From positions 124,001-188,000 of the forward strand of contig VZSF01001401.1 of NCBI GenBank assembly GCA_013398295.1: a stretch of 64,000 bases of DNA, read 5' to 3'. Both the position numbers and the translations under genes were made by a program. Below are positions 23,363 to 35,094 of this stretch, in pieces (the first letter of the stretch is position 1; the number at the start of each line of letters is the position of its first letter). The DNA is from Chionis minor. Lineage: Eukaryota > Chordata > Aves > Charadriiformes > Chionididae. The notes under the pieces were generated by a model that was not told the DNA's origin, did no database searches, and saw nothing but the letters and a program-made list of their open reading frames with translations.

Positions 23363-26300
23363 TCTAAGGAATGTCATACTGTTTTTCATACAAGTTTGTG
23401 ACTGCTTAGTAAAATATGTAAGAGATTTCCAGGAAAGTTCTTCAACTGAGAAGAGGAACCATGAATAAAACCTACAGTATTTGTAAAAATATCTCAAATA
23501 CTTCACCATAAACTACATTTGCCTTACAGAAGGGCCAATTCCTCATTACTTCATGGCAAGTATAAACATTTTGGAAGAGTGGAAAATATTAATTAGCTAT
23601 AAAACAGGCAGAGTAAAAAGGTTTCAATTTCAAGGACAGAGCAGAGCAAAATATGTTGATCATGGAAATTTCAAGATCAAAATTAGGCAGCTTAGCTGGT
23701 TGGTTGTGACATAAACCACAATTTTCCAATCACTGCCTAAGGCAAAAATGTCAGAGCTGAACTAAATTGCCTAGATTAGGATGTTTAACTTGACATGTTT
23801 ATTCTAGCTAAAACCCAAACAAATCTTGCGAATTTCTAGTTTTCCTTATCCATTTTCTTTTGGAAAAAAGCTAATCAACTATCTTCCTAGCAATTCTACA
23901 ATAAGAGAGAAGCAAAATTACAAATGTATACATGCAAATATATATACACACACTAATGTCCATAAAATACAATTATTATCTGTAACTTTTTAGGTATATA
24001 AAAACTATCAGATTTCACATGGTTTGCAATGGTGGCCAGAGTTGGCAAAAGGTTTATCTGTAGATGATTTATACTGGTCACCATTAATAGTCAGAGGTAA
24101 ACATACTTTGGATAATTAGAGATATCCTGACTTCCTCATACAACTTAACAAAAGTCAATCCACCTTGGTAAATACCGATGAACTTTGTTTCTGGGGACGT
24201 GCAGCCCTCTGTGCTGCTCTCACAGCTACAAAAAGACCAGGCTAGAGAGGGAAGAGATCGGAGAGAAACGGGCTTTCAGAAAGCTGAAGCTGGCACAGTG
24301 AACAACTGCTGGGCACGTCCTGCTTTCAACACGAGGATATGCAGCCACAGAACAGTGTACAAACACCCCGTTAGCGCAGGAAGAACAAGTACCTGTGCAA
24401 ATCCAATTAGGCTCCATCCAGTAGCTACGTAGCCAGCTTAGGGCTACTGTGATCATCCCTCATTTAACACTGCAACACTGATACATCTTAAAAACAGTCA
24501 GTATCCTACCTCATACTCAGGGCAGAAGAAACTGCTTTTTGCCTTCAAAATTTGCCTCATTTCAGTACTAGAAAAGAGTTACCAGGCACCTGGAAGGAAA
24601 TTGAAAAAAAAAAAGGAGCCATTATAAAATACCCGTGTACATTACAAACCGTGCTTATGCAAGCACACGGTGCATTCTAATACATACACGTTAGTGAAAT
24701 GAAAGTGAGGTGACTTCTGAGAGAAAAGATATTAAAGTCTTCTCAGGCGTAGCAAGTCAGGCACTACTGGAGACTCTTCTCTCCCATTCAGGCACAGAGG
24801 GCAGCAGCTCACATGATGCTCCGATTGCTGGTCTTGACTTGGTTGCTGTCTAGCAGCAGAACGCCCCATCCAGGACACAAGAATGCACCTCTGTGAGGAG
24901 GACAGAAGAGGGATTGAACAAGAAGAGCTGTCTTCATGCGTGAATGAGCAAAACAATGAGTATTCTCCATCTCTTGTCACATGTTTGATTGATAGAGAGT
25001 AACTGGATCCAGGCACTATGTTCTCTACTGTCTGGTCTACAGAGGGATCCCTTGAGTACAGGCAGGCAGCTGCTGCTGAGGAACAGCTCAGAATGGAGCA
25101 GAGCAGCCAGAACCTGATGAAGAGTCACACACAGATGCTTTCCTTTTCAAGAACATCTCCCACCATGCCATCAGGATTTACAGTTTGGGGATTAGAAAGT
25201 GTTTTGGGGAAAATTATAATCAGAAATCAGGATTCAGCTTCCCTGATCTCATCCTAAAGACATTTTTAATGAAATGGAAAAAATCTATTTCCACCTATGT
25301 ATTTGGACATTCCCCTCCCCAATTAATATATATATGTTTAGCAAGAAGAGCTTCACATCATTTAGCCTCTACATCAAACTATATCCTTTACATTAAACAA
25401 TGAATTCTGTTACTAAATTCCTCTTTCTAGTAATATTTAAAATACTAACCACTAAATGTCCGTTGCTCAATGTCCTAGACCTGCTAGAGTCAGAAAGACT
25501 AAGTGCATCAAATTGGACTGTAAATTACATGAGTTCTATTTTGAGCTTGACATCATTCATCCTGTTGTTTCAATGTAATTATATTTAGCCTTCAATCCAT
25601 CCCCAGGAGCCCTAATATTTCACATTTTGTTAGTCTGTCTGCTTTACTCTGACCAGTGACTTACAAAAATAACTACACTTCAAAACATCACTTCAGAAAA
25701 ATTAACCCTAAAGCGGTGTTCACAACCCATCAACACTTCTGTGCGAAAGGAAAAATATCATGAGTGCCCAGTTGACAACAGTAGTTGCTGAAAGCAATAA
25801 CAGAAAAAAAAATGTGAAAACTCAGAAAAACACACATACAGATTTCAGTTCTGAACTGTTTAATAGCCCAGAATACAAATTTTACAGCAAATACTGTAGT
25901 TACTTTAATATAATCTAGATTCATATGCATAAAGCTTTCCATTAAAAAAAAATTTCAGAAAGTATTTCCTCTGGCAGATCTTAAGATTATACTTTTCCTT
26001 AAGTATTTTCAACAAAATCAGTTGGAAGTAGTCTTTTAACTGTAAATGTATTTTACAGTTACTTTTATTTTTAAGAAAATATTTTAAAGACATGTAAATT
26101 ATCCTAATTGAACAATAATATTTTTGCTACTTCAGACTTTTAGAGATTAAACGATAAAAACTCTAAAAATCACTCTGCAATACGGAGGGAAAAAACTTAA
26201 TTTCTAAAATTTAAATTCCAAAATTGCATTAATTTTCCTTGGATCATAGGAAAATACATCAAGCTTATGTATCCTGTGCAAGTAGCTTACATGTGATTGC

Positions 26301-29300
26301 ATCTCCATGATACAAACAATTCATTTGATACCTATACTTCTGCAAAATCTAGTTTCTGCAAGCATTCACTAACCTAGCTTATTTTCTACGTAGAAAACCT
26401 TTCAAGGGATACACCTAGTTCTTCTAAAGAGTATGGCCTAAAAAAATTTAATAGTAATAATTTACATACAAGCAATTGTCCCTGGACTGGGTATCATATC
26501 ATCATAAGGCTCCGGCAATTATAAACATCTCCAAAATCCCATTTTGCATTGAGCCACCTTGGTGGTTCCTCTAACTTTACTCTGCAAGCTTTGGCAGGAT
26601 TTCCCTTCCCTAAAGAGAGACTTTAGCTCAAGTCCAGACTGCACTGCACCTCTTTGGGCAGGAGCTGTAGTGCTTGTTGGGAACAAATGATGCTTCAGCA
26701 TTCCTTACTGGAATACAGTATTTGTGTAGCAAATAGGGGTCCTAGAGCTTAGGAGAGAGTCTAAATATGCATTCTTTCCTGAATTCAAATTATCAGCCCA
26801 AACATAAACCAGAAAGTTCAACACCCCAACGAGCAAAAATTATTGCTGCTTTTTTGTTGTTGATGTTAAACAAGTCAGAAGTTTCTTATTCTTTCCTAAA
26901 CTTACCAACAAATACAAAAAGACGCCACTATAAATCGTAAAGGATTCAACATTACACGTGTGGAAGTGACGTCTCTGTTTTGTTTGTCCGGTCTAACATG
27001 AAAATCCTTTTCATCCACTCCTGCTAAGGGCATGCTTAGCAGCGTTAGGATCACAGGACCGTAAGTCTCACTTCAAGTCCTACTTTCACATAAGACCTAA
27101 TGTCTTCTGGTACAAATTCTTCTATTGTTCATTATTTCTTCAAAATATTTATTTGAAAGTGACAAAGTTGTCTTTGATGTAGGGCAAGAAGACAACGTGT
27201 CAGAATCATCTTTCATTCAAAAGCTAATCTAGCTCAAAGCACCAACAGAACTGACTTCGTGTGAATAAATGTATTTCTAAGGTAATCAGTAGGAAATAGC
27301 ATCTGATGATTATGTTTTGGATGTGTAAAAACTGCAACTTAACAAATTGAGAGTGCAGCTGAGATGTAACCTGCTGTATTTCCCTCAAATCCAGATTTAT
27401 CATTGCCTCCTATTGCTGAGTTCAGCTCAGCTTCTTGCCGCAGGGTGTTGAATGACACCCTCAGGGTCCCGTTGGAAAAGAATAAAAGCTTTTTCTCTCT
27501 GCTAACCAATGAAGAGCAAGTCAACAGCACTCCGGGAACACCTATTAAAGCCTAACAGAGTCTAATAAAAACAGTTACTTAAATATTAAAGCCATTTCAT
27601 TGCTAGTGGCTGGAACATGAGAAAGCAGGCGTTTCAATTGGTTCAAGCCTTTATCAAAGTTTAAAAAGAAAATTTATGCTATTTATAGGCACAACCACAG
27701 AAGCACTATGCTTGCCAGCCCATTTTATGGCTAACTTCAAAGAAAATTCATCTTTAAACCAATTATTTCTTAAATCCTGCAGCTGAAACTGGTGTCTCAG
27801 TCCCCTGCATCAGTGCTACTGTAACCAGCCCCTCAAAGGACAAACAGCCGTGAACAAATCACGGTCAGTCAGAAACATTAGAACCAACTATGGGGTCAGA
27901 GTTTATAAATTCTTTCAGGGTGTTAAAAACATCAGAAACACCATTTGTGTTTAGACAGATGTAAAGGCACAACAGATAATCAATTTACAAGGCTTAACAG
28001 GAGAAAAAAAAAAAGGGAAACAAAAGGAAATGGGTACAAATCTTAACTTCTCACCACCGAATTCAAGATAAAAATAAAACCATTCCCAAAATAAACTCGT
28101 CCCAAGTCCACAATTACAACAAAACTTTAAGATGTTTACTTTCCTTTAAATTGAATTCTAACATTGATCACTAAATTCAAGGTTCATTTCATCCTTTCCT
28201 CCCCTCCTGTTCCACACCATTTCCATCCTAAACACAAGCAGCACACATTGGTGTAGTTCAGAGGCAGGTTTTTGTTGTGAAAGGCTCTGCTTCACTGTAA
28301 CAGCTGTGGGTTGGAGAGGAAAAAATGCTCACTGCTCTGGGAATTTTGGCAGCCCCCAGGTAGAAACCTGCTGCAGAGAACTTCATTTTGGACTGCTTGT
28401 GGGTGTCCTCACTGCCTGCTCTCTTCCCTTTCTTGGCTTACCCGTCATAAAAATATTTACATGCTCGATCAAGGTTTGCAAGTTGATCTTCACATTTGGT
28501 TATTCATATGAGTGTATAGTCAAAGGCATTCAAGTGTAGGTTCTACTTCATTTCATTCCAGTCTGGGAGATTTTTGATTTCAAAGATGATTACACCTCTT
28601 ATATTTGTACTTGTTCATCTGGTTCTTTAAGCCATTTAGGGATGTGCTTAAGTATACCCTTGTTCAGCAAGTCACTTAACATGGCCTATTGACTGGGGAA
28701 GCAGTGGTAATTAACAGCCTTTGATGAAGTCCTTTTCATAACATCACAGTAAGGAAATTATTAATACCCATGATTATACATCTAGGCTATTTTTCGTAAG
28801 TAACTTAACAGGTCTAAGGTATGTGTATGTATGATCTAAGTATCATAAACCGATCGTGCAGTAATCCCTGTCTTTCCTCAACTAATGTTCTCCTGCAGCC
28901 ACATCAGCAGTTTTTATCACATCTAACATTTAGGTTCAACACACTTCCACGGCAGATTCGTCCTTTTCTGTTCAGTATACACTGGATTTCTACAGTAACA
29001 TTGGCTGCAAACAATAAGCTTGTATACATTTAAAAAAAAAAAAAGTATGGACAGAGAGATAAGTGCAAGTTTTGATAGTGAGCAGGATAGCATCAAGCTG
29101 TCAACAGAATTCCTCAGAGCAGCTCCACAGAGCACATACCATAGACAGCGTTAACACTCAGAGCCTGCAGGACAAGCACGTCGGCAGCACTGGAGTTACA
29201 CACACTCTAAAGAGGTAGGTGCTGGTCTTGACAGTACTCGGAGAAATTCCCACTACCCAGGATGAGTATGTACCAGGAATTTTTTCACACAGATGGGAAT

Positions 29301-31830
29301 GCTCCATCCTCTTTCCCATAATCAGGTTAAGGCATATACAACTGAGAAGCAAGAGTTACTGGAATGTAGTGGCTGTTAAAAGAGAGGGTGCAGGTACAAT
29401 CCCAGCCTGCACCGCAGCGGCTAACCTCATTAAAAAAAACAGCTAAGATTTTACCGTTTGGTCAACACTTGAGTATATCTTTAAAACAGTTTGGTTTATA
29501 AAAAATAATTGAAACTTCCATATATTCTAAGAATATTCTCTGCAAATACAGAGATGTAAGAAACATGCAAATGAAAGCCCAAGAGCATGACACCAATGCC
29601 CATCTGCCGAAGGCACAGCACTCACCATACAGCATCCTTCTGCAGGCAAATTGTAATTAGGTGGCCAAAGAGAAAGAAAAGAACAGAACAAAACAAGCTA
29701 TGACGCAGCACCGAGAAACAGCAGCTTTGCCCTTTCAGCATCCTGCGCAGCAACCTGCTGTAGCTCAACTAAGGAATTATAAAACAGAGCTCTCCATCTC
29801 ATTTATCCTCTTATAGCAAACTAAGATGAGCTACATCATGCAATTCTTCTTACATTTTTCTTCTTAATGTTTTTTATAGAAACTACTGATATACTACTGT
29901 AAGCTAATATACTGGAAGGTTTTACTGCTAAACAAAAGATGGTAGATTATTTTTTCTAAGAAGCCAAGAGGTCACCTTGGTAGCATAACTGGATTCCATT
30001 CAGTGTTTAAGTTCTCATCATTAGGTTACCTTTCTCCTTAAAGACTTCTCCCTGATAAATTTATTTTGAGGAATTGATTTTAAAGTGTATAACAATCCAA
30101 AATGCTCAATAAATGTAGCCTTACTGCTACTTACAAACTGGTTTACACTTTCTGGCTTCCCAATTGATACCAGACGTGAGTAATTATAACTAAAATAAAC
30201 ACTTTTGTTTGACTTTGCCATCCCTACAGTGGTCGCTAAAGCTTATGGAAGCCTGGAAGACAGAGTAGCATATTTCACCGAGGACTAAAAAGGAAAACAA
30301 TCATGGAAATTTGGCCCATTATTTCTTGATATTACAAGAAATCTATCACTGTGTAGTGATTTTGGGAATAAAACTACCAAGCTCACCATCTTGAACTATT
30401 CCTTCTGCTGGGGGAAGAAGAAGGTAGGTTACTTCCAGAGCAGTAGGCAATTTTTCTAAGACTGCTTCATATTGCATCATCGTGGTTTTTCGGCACATAT
30501 CCTGTCAGCACTACATGCTAAAAGATACACAGCACAGTGCCTTGACCACGCTAACAATTTGCCTGCTCGCCAGGCCCAGTTTTGGTTGTACAGAAGACCC
30601 AAGTGCTTCTTTCCTGACTACTAGATCCCAGCATTGTACAGAGATCTTGAAAACTAGGAGTTCAAAGCAGCCATCAGTGTCTTCACTTCCTTCTACGCAG
30701 GTACCAAAAAAGCAGGTACCAAACTCTGTTCGCACAGACGGAAAGTTTAGCCCAGCGTAAGTAGACTTTTCCTGCCCACCTGGTTAGAAACCAAAGCGTT
30801 GCAAGTGCGCAGTAACTGCAGGGGGTCTCACAAGATTAAGTGCCTTTCTCGAAGGGTGTGCTGCAGAGCAAAGTATTTACATGACAATCCCAGCTTTTAA
30901 AGTACAGCCTCTAGCTCTCATGACTGCCAAGATATGCTTTAAAAGTCTTTCAGGCTCACAAAATAGAGGGCAACTAAAAATAACAGTTTCTCATGTCGTG
31001 ATTTTTAAGTGAGCCTCGTGTTCTTTGGGTACCTGGTGATCTCAGTAGCGACAGTGTCAAATTTAACAGGTTCCAAGCGTGCAAATTGCCTTCCTCTGCA
31101 TACCCTGTCTATAAATGCTCTAAGATTCTTTAATTCTTTTAACAGTAGTATACACATAGCATGAAGAATTACTTCAGTACTACTTCAGAATGAGTACTTA
31201 AAATTTATTCTTCACTTTGAAGCAGAGTGGGAAGAAAAATAAATCTGAGCACGTTGTCCACCAAAAATATGCACTTCACAGCTCAACCTGCCAGTTTCCT
31301 TCTCCTGAGTCAGCAGGGAACTGAAGGAGACAAGACAGCTTCCCTCTAATAGCTTCAAGAGGTTAACTTCCCTAATTTGATATCCTACCAGTTCACAAGA
31401 ATTGAGCAGAGAAAGTAGAGGGTTGGCAGGAGATCAACGCTTTCTAATTTAAATGCTAACATTTCCAGGCTTTTTAACCCTCATTTTTGCAAGCTGATGG
31501 ATTTGTTTGTTCCTTTTCACTCTGTCAGTGGATCTTTTTTAGAACAATCCCATTTGACATTGGGATAAAGGTGAGCGTGTGCATCAGGCAGTTTTAACGT
31601 GTTGCCTAAGGAATAGAAAGACAAATGCAAAACAACTCAAGAAACACATAAAGAAGCTCTAGAAAAAAGCATGGGGTGTATCTTTAGATCAGTGCTTTGC
31701 TGTAAAGGGGAACGCAACATTTGAACTGAAAAAAAAAAGGATCCATTTTGTACAGTACAAAAAAATTACACTTAATAAAAATAAATATTTTTATGAACTG
31801 TCACGCTGTTCTGATCATGTAAAGACTTAC

Positions 31831-31860
31831 CTGCAAACAGGGCTACTCATTAGCATAAAC
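31831..31860 (-). other. Candidate 30-bp exon with a consensus donor
   Basis: The donor is TTTGCAG|GTAAGTC, the canonical vertebrate consensus, with GT at 31,830-31,829. A TATCACTTCTAG acceptor defines a 30-bp segment. Only a frame with a one-base lead is open (FMLMSSPVC). It does not fit directly after the candidate at 32,810-32,917, which ends in phase 0, so it would be an alternative exon or a decoy. Confidence 0.15.
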
Positions 31861-32067
31861 CTAGAAGTGATATAAATGTGGTAAATCACTAGATTCATTT
31901 ACTAATTATAAAGGGCACATCACATAGTGATTGTACACAAGCTATTCATAGGAACATTTCACTTGTTTCTTAACAATACCAATGGCAAAGACTTTAAGAG
32001 TAAGTGCACTTCATTTGCAATGGAAAAAGGACAATCCAAACCCAAGGCAAAGTAGCTTTACATTTTC

Positions 32068-32107
32068 AAAACGAAAAAAACCCAAACAACCAAACCCCAA
32101 ACCCCAC
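32068..32107. repeat. A/C-rich low-complexity tract
   Basis: AAACGAAAAAAACCCAAACA followed by ACCAAACCCCAAACCCC. A-runs alternate with C-runs of up to four. Confidence 0.75.
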
Positions 32108-32809
32108 TATGGAATGATGACCCAGAAACAGAAAGCACCAGAAAGCAGTTAACTACCCCGTTTAGACTACGCTTCATACACTTTTCATTACATTAACCAT
32201 TATTTTGCCATTTATTCCCTAATAGCCTTTCCTTCAATCCACCCAAAGAGACTGGAAGTTTGAATGAGCAAAGAAACAGGAATGGAGACTCAGTCGTTTG
32301 AATAAAAGCCAGAAAAAGCAAAGCTGCTCCCATATGGTAAATCCATAGGTACATGTCACTTCAGAACTAAATTCAAGCTTCCCCAGTGTCTGCAATTTCA
32401 CTTTAAAAAGTGTAGGATGATACAAAAAGACATTTTCATATCAGTTTCAGTAATTTTATAATATTATCTGAACAATGATTTTACAGCAAACAAATGACTC
32501 CTCGTAAGTGATGTACATGAATTTATTTATGATTATATAAAAAAGCAAGATAGAGGCTTATCAATATAAACTCAGAAATAAAACCAACACTGCTATAGGA
32601 TAAAAAAGGAGGGCAGGCAAGTGAGGAGAATAAACAAGGGGAAAGAAAAGCAATGATTAAAAACCACTGAAAAAGTCAGCAAAATACACTACATCTTCAG
32701 AAGGGGGAAAGAAGCAGACATGCCAGAAGCTTCATATAATAGTCTAAAGCCCTTTGATACTAATTTCCATAGGGAACTTTAAAAGTAGTGACAAAGTAGT
32801 GTGTCATAC

Positions 32810-32917
32810 ATAGGAAAGAGAGGTGTGGGAGCGTGTTGGACTGAAAACTGACGAAAAAGATCCCTGGCTGTTCCTAGGCTGTTTGGACAGTGTATAATCA
32901 AGCAACTTTCCATCAAC
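32810..32917 (-). other. Candidate coding exon with a very strong acceptor
   Basis: The minus-strand acceptor CCTTTTCCCCCTTTCCAG is close to ideal (exon starts at 32,917). The donor at the other end is CCTAT|GTATGA, weaker in the exon part. The segment is 108 bp, exactly 36 codons. It is open in phase 0, beginning VDGKLLDYTLSKQ and ending in a Ser- and Thr-rich stretch; a second frame is also open. Phase 0 at both ends fits the candidate at 35,019-35,094 directly upstream in transcription order. The joined peptide is unfamiliar, and if real the serine-rich part would probably be disordered. Confidence 0.3.
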
Positions 32918-33931
32918 CTGGAAAGGGGGAAAAGGCCGTGTCAGGGAAAACAGAAAAAAAACCCCAAACATATGCTCACTAGCTACTATGCTAAACTCCA
33001 AATAATGCCACTGTGTAATCCTTTCACTAAAGCAAATTAAGGAGTACAGTAGGCACTTGGTTACTTAAGAAGGACAACTCTGAACCCTGTAACTGTTGAA
33101 TAAGGGCTTATTTCTTTCCACTCAAAGAGTAGTCTGGTGAAAAAGAAATACTGAAGATTTAATGAGGACATGCATTATTGTTCGTCTGCAGTTCTGCGGC
33201 CATACAAGTCCTTGACAAAATCTCAAATCATTAACAAACAGGAAAAGCAAATTACAAGAAGTTCACCCAAAGGTCAACTGTCTGTACCCAGCCAAAGATG
33301 CAGAACCAGTAAGAAAGTCTTCAATGGAACCATATTCTGTGAAAGGAAGCTGGTTTAGCATAGTCAGAGCGCTTTGGGGAAAATGCACCAATTTTGGAAA
33401 AAAAAAAATAAAAAATTGTCAGGTACAAAAAAGAAAGGACAAAACTACTGAGAACATAAAAATATTTCAGTATTCCACAAAGGAAATGTGTCAATGTTTC
33501 TAAGTGATGCAGTATTAATTCTGTGTTACATTATGATAGCATGGTTATCAGAAGAAAAATATTTTGATCAAGGGCATTTTTGTCCTTTCACTCACAGAGA
33601 ATTTGAAAATGAATCGACAGAGATCTTAATCACAAAGAGAAATATTGGAGGCTCAAACCCTTCACAAAATACATCAGAATGTGTGGCTCACTGCAAATAA
33701 TGCATCTGATCTTCCCATAGAATTAAAACTGCTCTAGAAACACAGTATACCGCTACCAATATTGTTTCTTTGTAGATTTCTCTTTTTTTTTTTGTGTTAA
33801 GGATGAGTGAACTTCACAGATATTTTAAGTCAGCCATATAGTTCCAACTATTTAAGATAAAATTGACCCACACTAACCTAGATTACTCCTCTTGTTCCAA
33901 GAAGACATGTTATTCATTGGATAAGCCCTTG

Positions 33932-34622
33932 CTATCCTAGAATGTTAGGGGTTGGAAGGGACCTCTGGAGGTCATCTCGTCCAACCCCCCTGCCAGAGCA
34001 GGGTGACCCAGAGCAGGTGGCACAGGATGGTGTCCAGGTGGGTTTGGAATGTCTCCAGAGTCCAAGACTCCACCACCTCTCTGGGCAGCCTGTCCCAGTG
34101 CTCTGCCACCCTCAAAGTAAAGAAGTTCCTCCTCGTGTTCAGATGGAACTTCAAATTTGTGCCCATTACCTCTTGACCTATCACTGGGCACCATTGAAAA
34201 AAGATTGGTCCCCTCCTCCTGTCACCCTCCCTTTAAGTATTTATAAGCATTGATGAGATCCCCCCTCAGTGTTCTCCAGACTAAAAAGACCCAACTCCCT
34301 CAGCCTTTCCTCATAAGAAAGATGTTCCAGGCCCATAATCATCTTTGTAGCCCTTCACTGCACCTCTCCAGCAGTTCCATGTCTGTCTTAAACTGGGGAG
34401 CCCAGAACTGGACACAGTACTCGAGTTGCAGCCTCACTGGGGCAGAGTAGAGGGGCAGGATGACCTCCCTCCACCTGCTGGCCACACTCTTCTTGATGCA
34501 CCCCAGGATGCCATCAGCCTTCTTGGCCACAAGGGCACATTGCTGGCGCATGGGCATCCTGTTGTCCACCAGGACTCCCCAGTCCCTCTCTGCACAGCTG
34601 CTTTCCACAGCTTAAGGTCAGT
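33932..34622 (-). mobile_element. CR1 LINE, 5'-truncated, with remnant of the reverse-transcriptase ORF
   Basis: Read on the minus strand this is a classic avian CR1 3' end. It finishes with the GACCTCCAGAGGTCCCTTCC-type motif and an ATTCTAGGATAG-like terminal repeat at about 33,932. The element is 5'-truncated near 34,620, which is typical of CR1 insertion. Coding remnants sit in two stretches. One, at about 34,339-34,608, includes [13 protein letters not shown]. The other, at about 33,972-34,184, includes FFTLRVAEHWDRLPREVV. Both belong to the C-terminal part of the CR1 ORF2 polyprotein. They are not joined in one frame, so the copy is dead. The sequence is close to what I remember of the consensus, suggesting this is the youngest CR1 copy here. 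The region is also clearly more GC-rich than its surroundings. Confidence 0.95.
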
Positions 34623-35018
34623 GCTATGCCACAGCTGCTATGGCTACATAGATTTCATTACAGTGATTCAAATATACTTTGGATTTTGCATGCTAAGTAA
34701 TTCCTAATGACCCAATGCAATTAATTCAAAATAAAGATATCCAAAGTTTTTGATTCCAAAACAGTATTACTTAAAGCACATACGCAATGAACAGGGAGTA
34801 AGAAATTCAGTTACTATTTCAGTATATTATCCGTGTTCACTCAGCTGTAATGGCGTGAGATTATGAGATAACAGGAAGAAATGTGAAAGCAAGTTCACTT
34901 AAGATGCCTATCTGAAGGTTTGAAAATAATTAGTGATAATTTTCAATACAACTGGTATCATTCATATTATGTAATATGACTCATATAATATAGAATTAAT
35001 TGTGTTATGCAGACATAC

Positions 35019-35094
35019 CTGAATAACTTGAGGGATGCCATTCGTATTTTTACAAACCAGAGGTTTCTCTGCGATATTAACTGTTGGAATTTGG
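35019..35094 (-). other. Candidate coding exon, joins in phase with the next candidate
   Basis: The minus-strand acceptor is TTCACCTTTTCACTGCAG (ends at 35,095). The donor CAG|GTATGTC follows, with GT at 35,018-35,017. The 76-bp segment is open in one frame with a one-base lead, reading QIPTVNIAEKPLVC and ending ...IPQVIQ in phase 0. That phase fits the candidate at 32,917-32,810, which begins in phase 0. The two other frames contain stops. I do not recognise the peptide. It would belong to the leftward gene starting at 62.76 kb. A pseudo-exon is a serious alternative, since intronic sequence contains many such sites. Confidence 0.3.

Larger units (their letters stand above)
23370..33930. other. 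Non-coding stretch, likely intron
   Basis: AT-rich unique sequence. A slightly GC-richer patch at 24.2-25.2 kb has short open frames on both strands that resemble nothing known. Weak minus-strand exon-like segments occur at 27,371-27,498 (acceptor TTGGTTAGCAG, poor donor) and 30,030-30,189 (acceptor GTTTATTTTAG, donor AAAG|GTAACC). Better ones are listed separately at 31.8 and 32.8 kb. No recognised repeats apart from the A/C tract at 32.07 kb. Confidence 0.5.

Noticed and set aside
34339..34608. 89-codon minus-strand frame as a host gene
   Set aside because: It is the decayed reverse-transcriptase C-terminus of the CR1 element and is annotated as part of that element.
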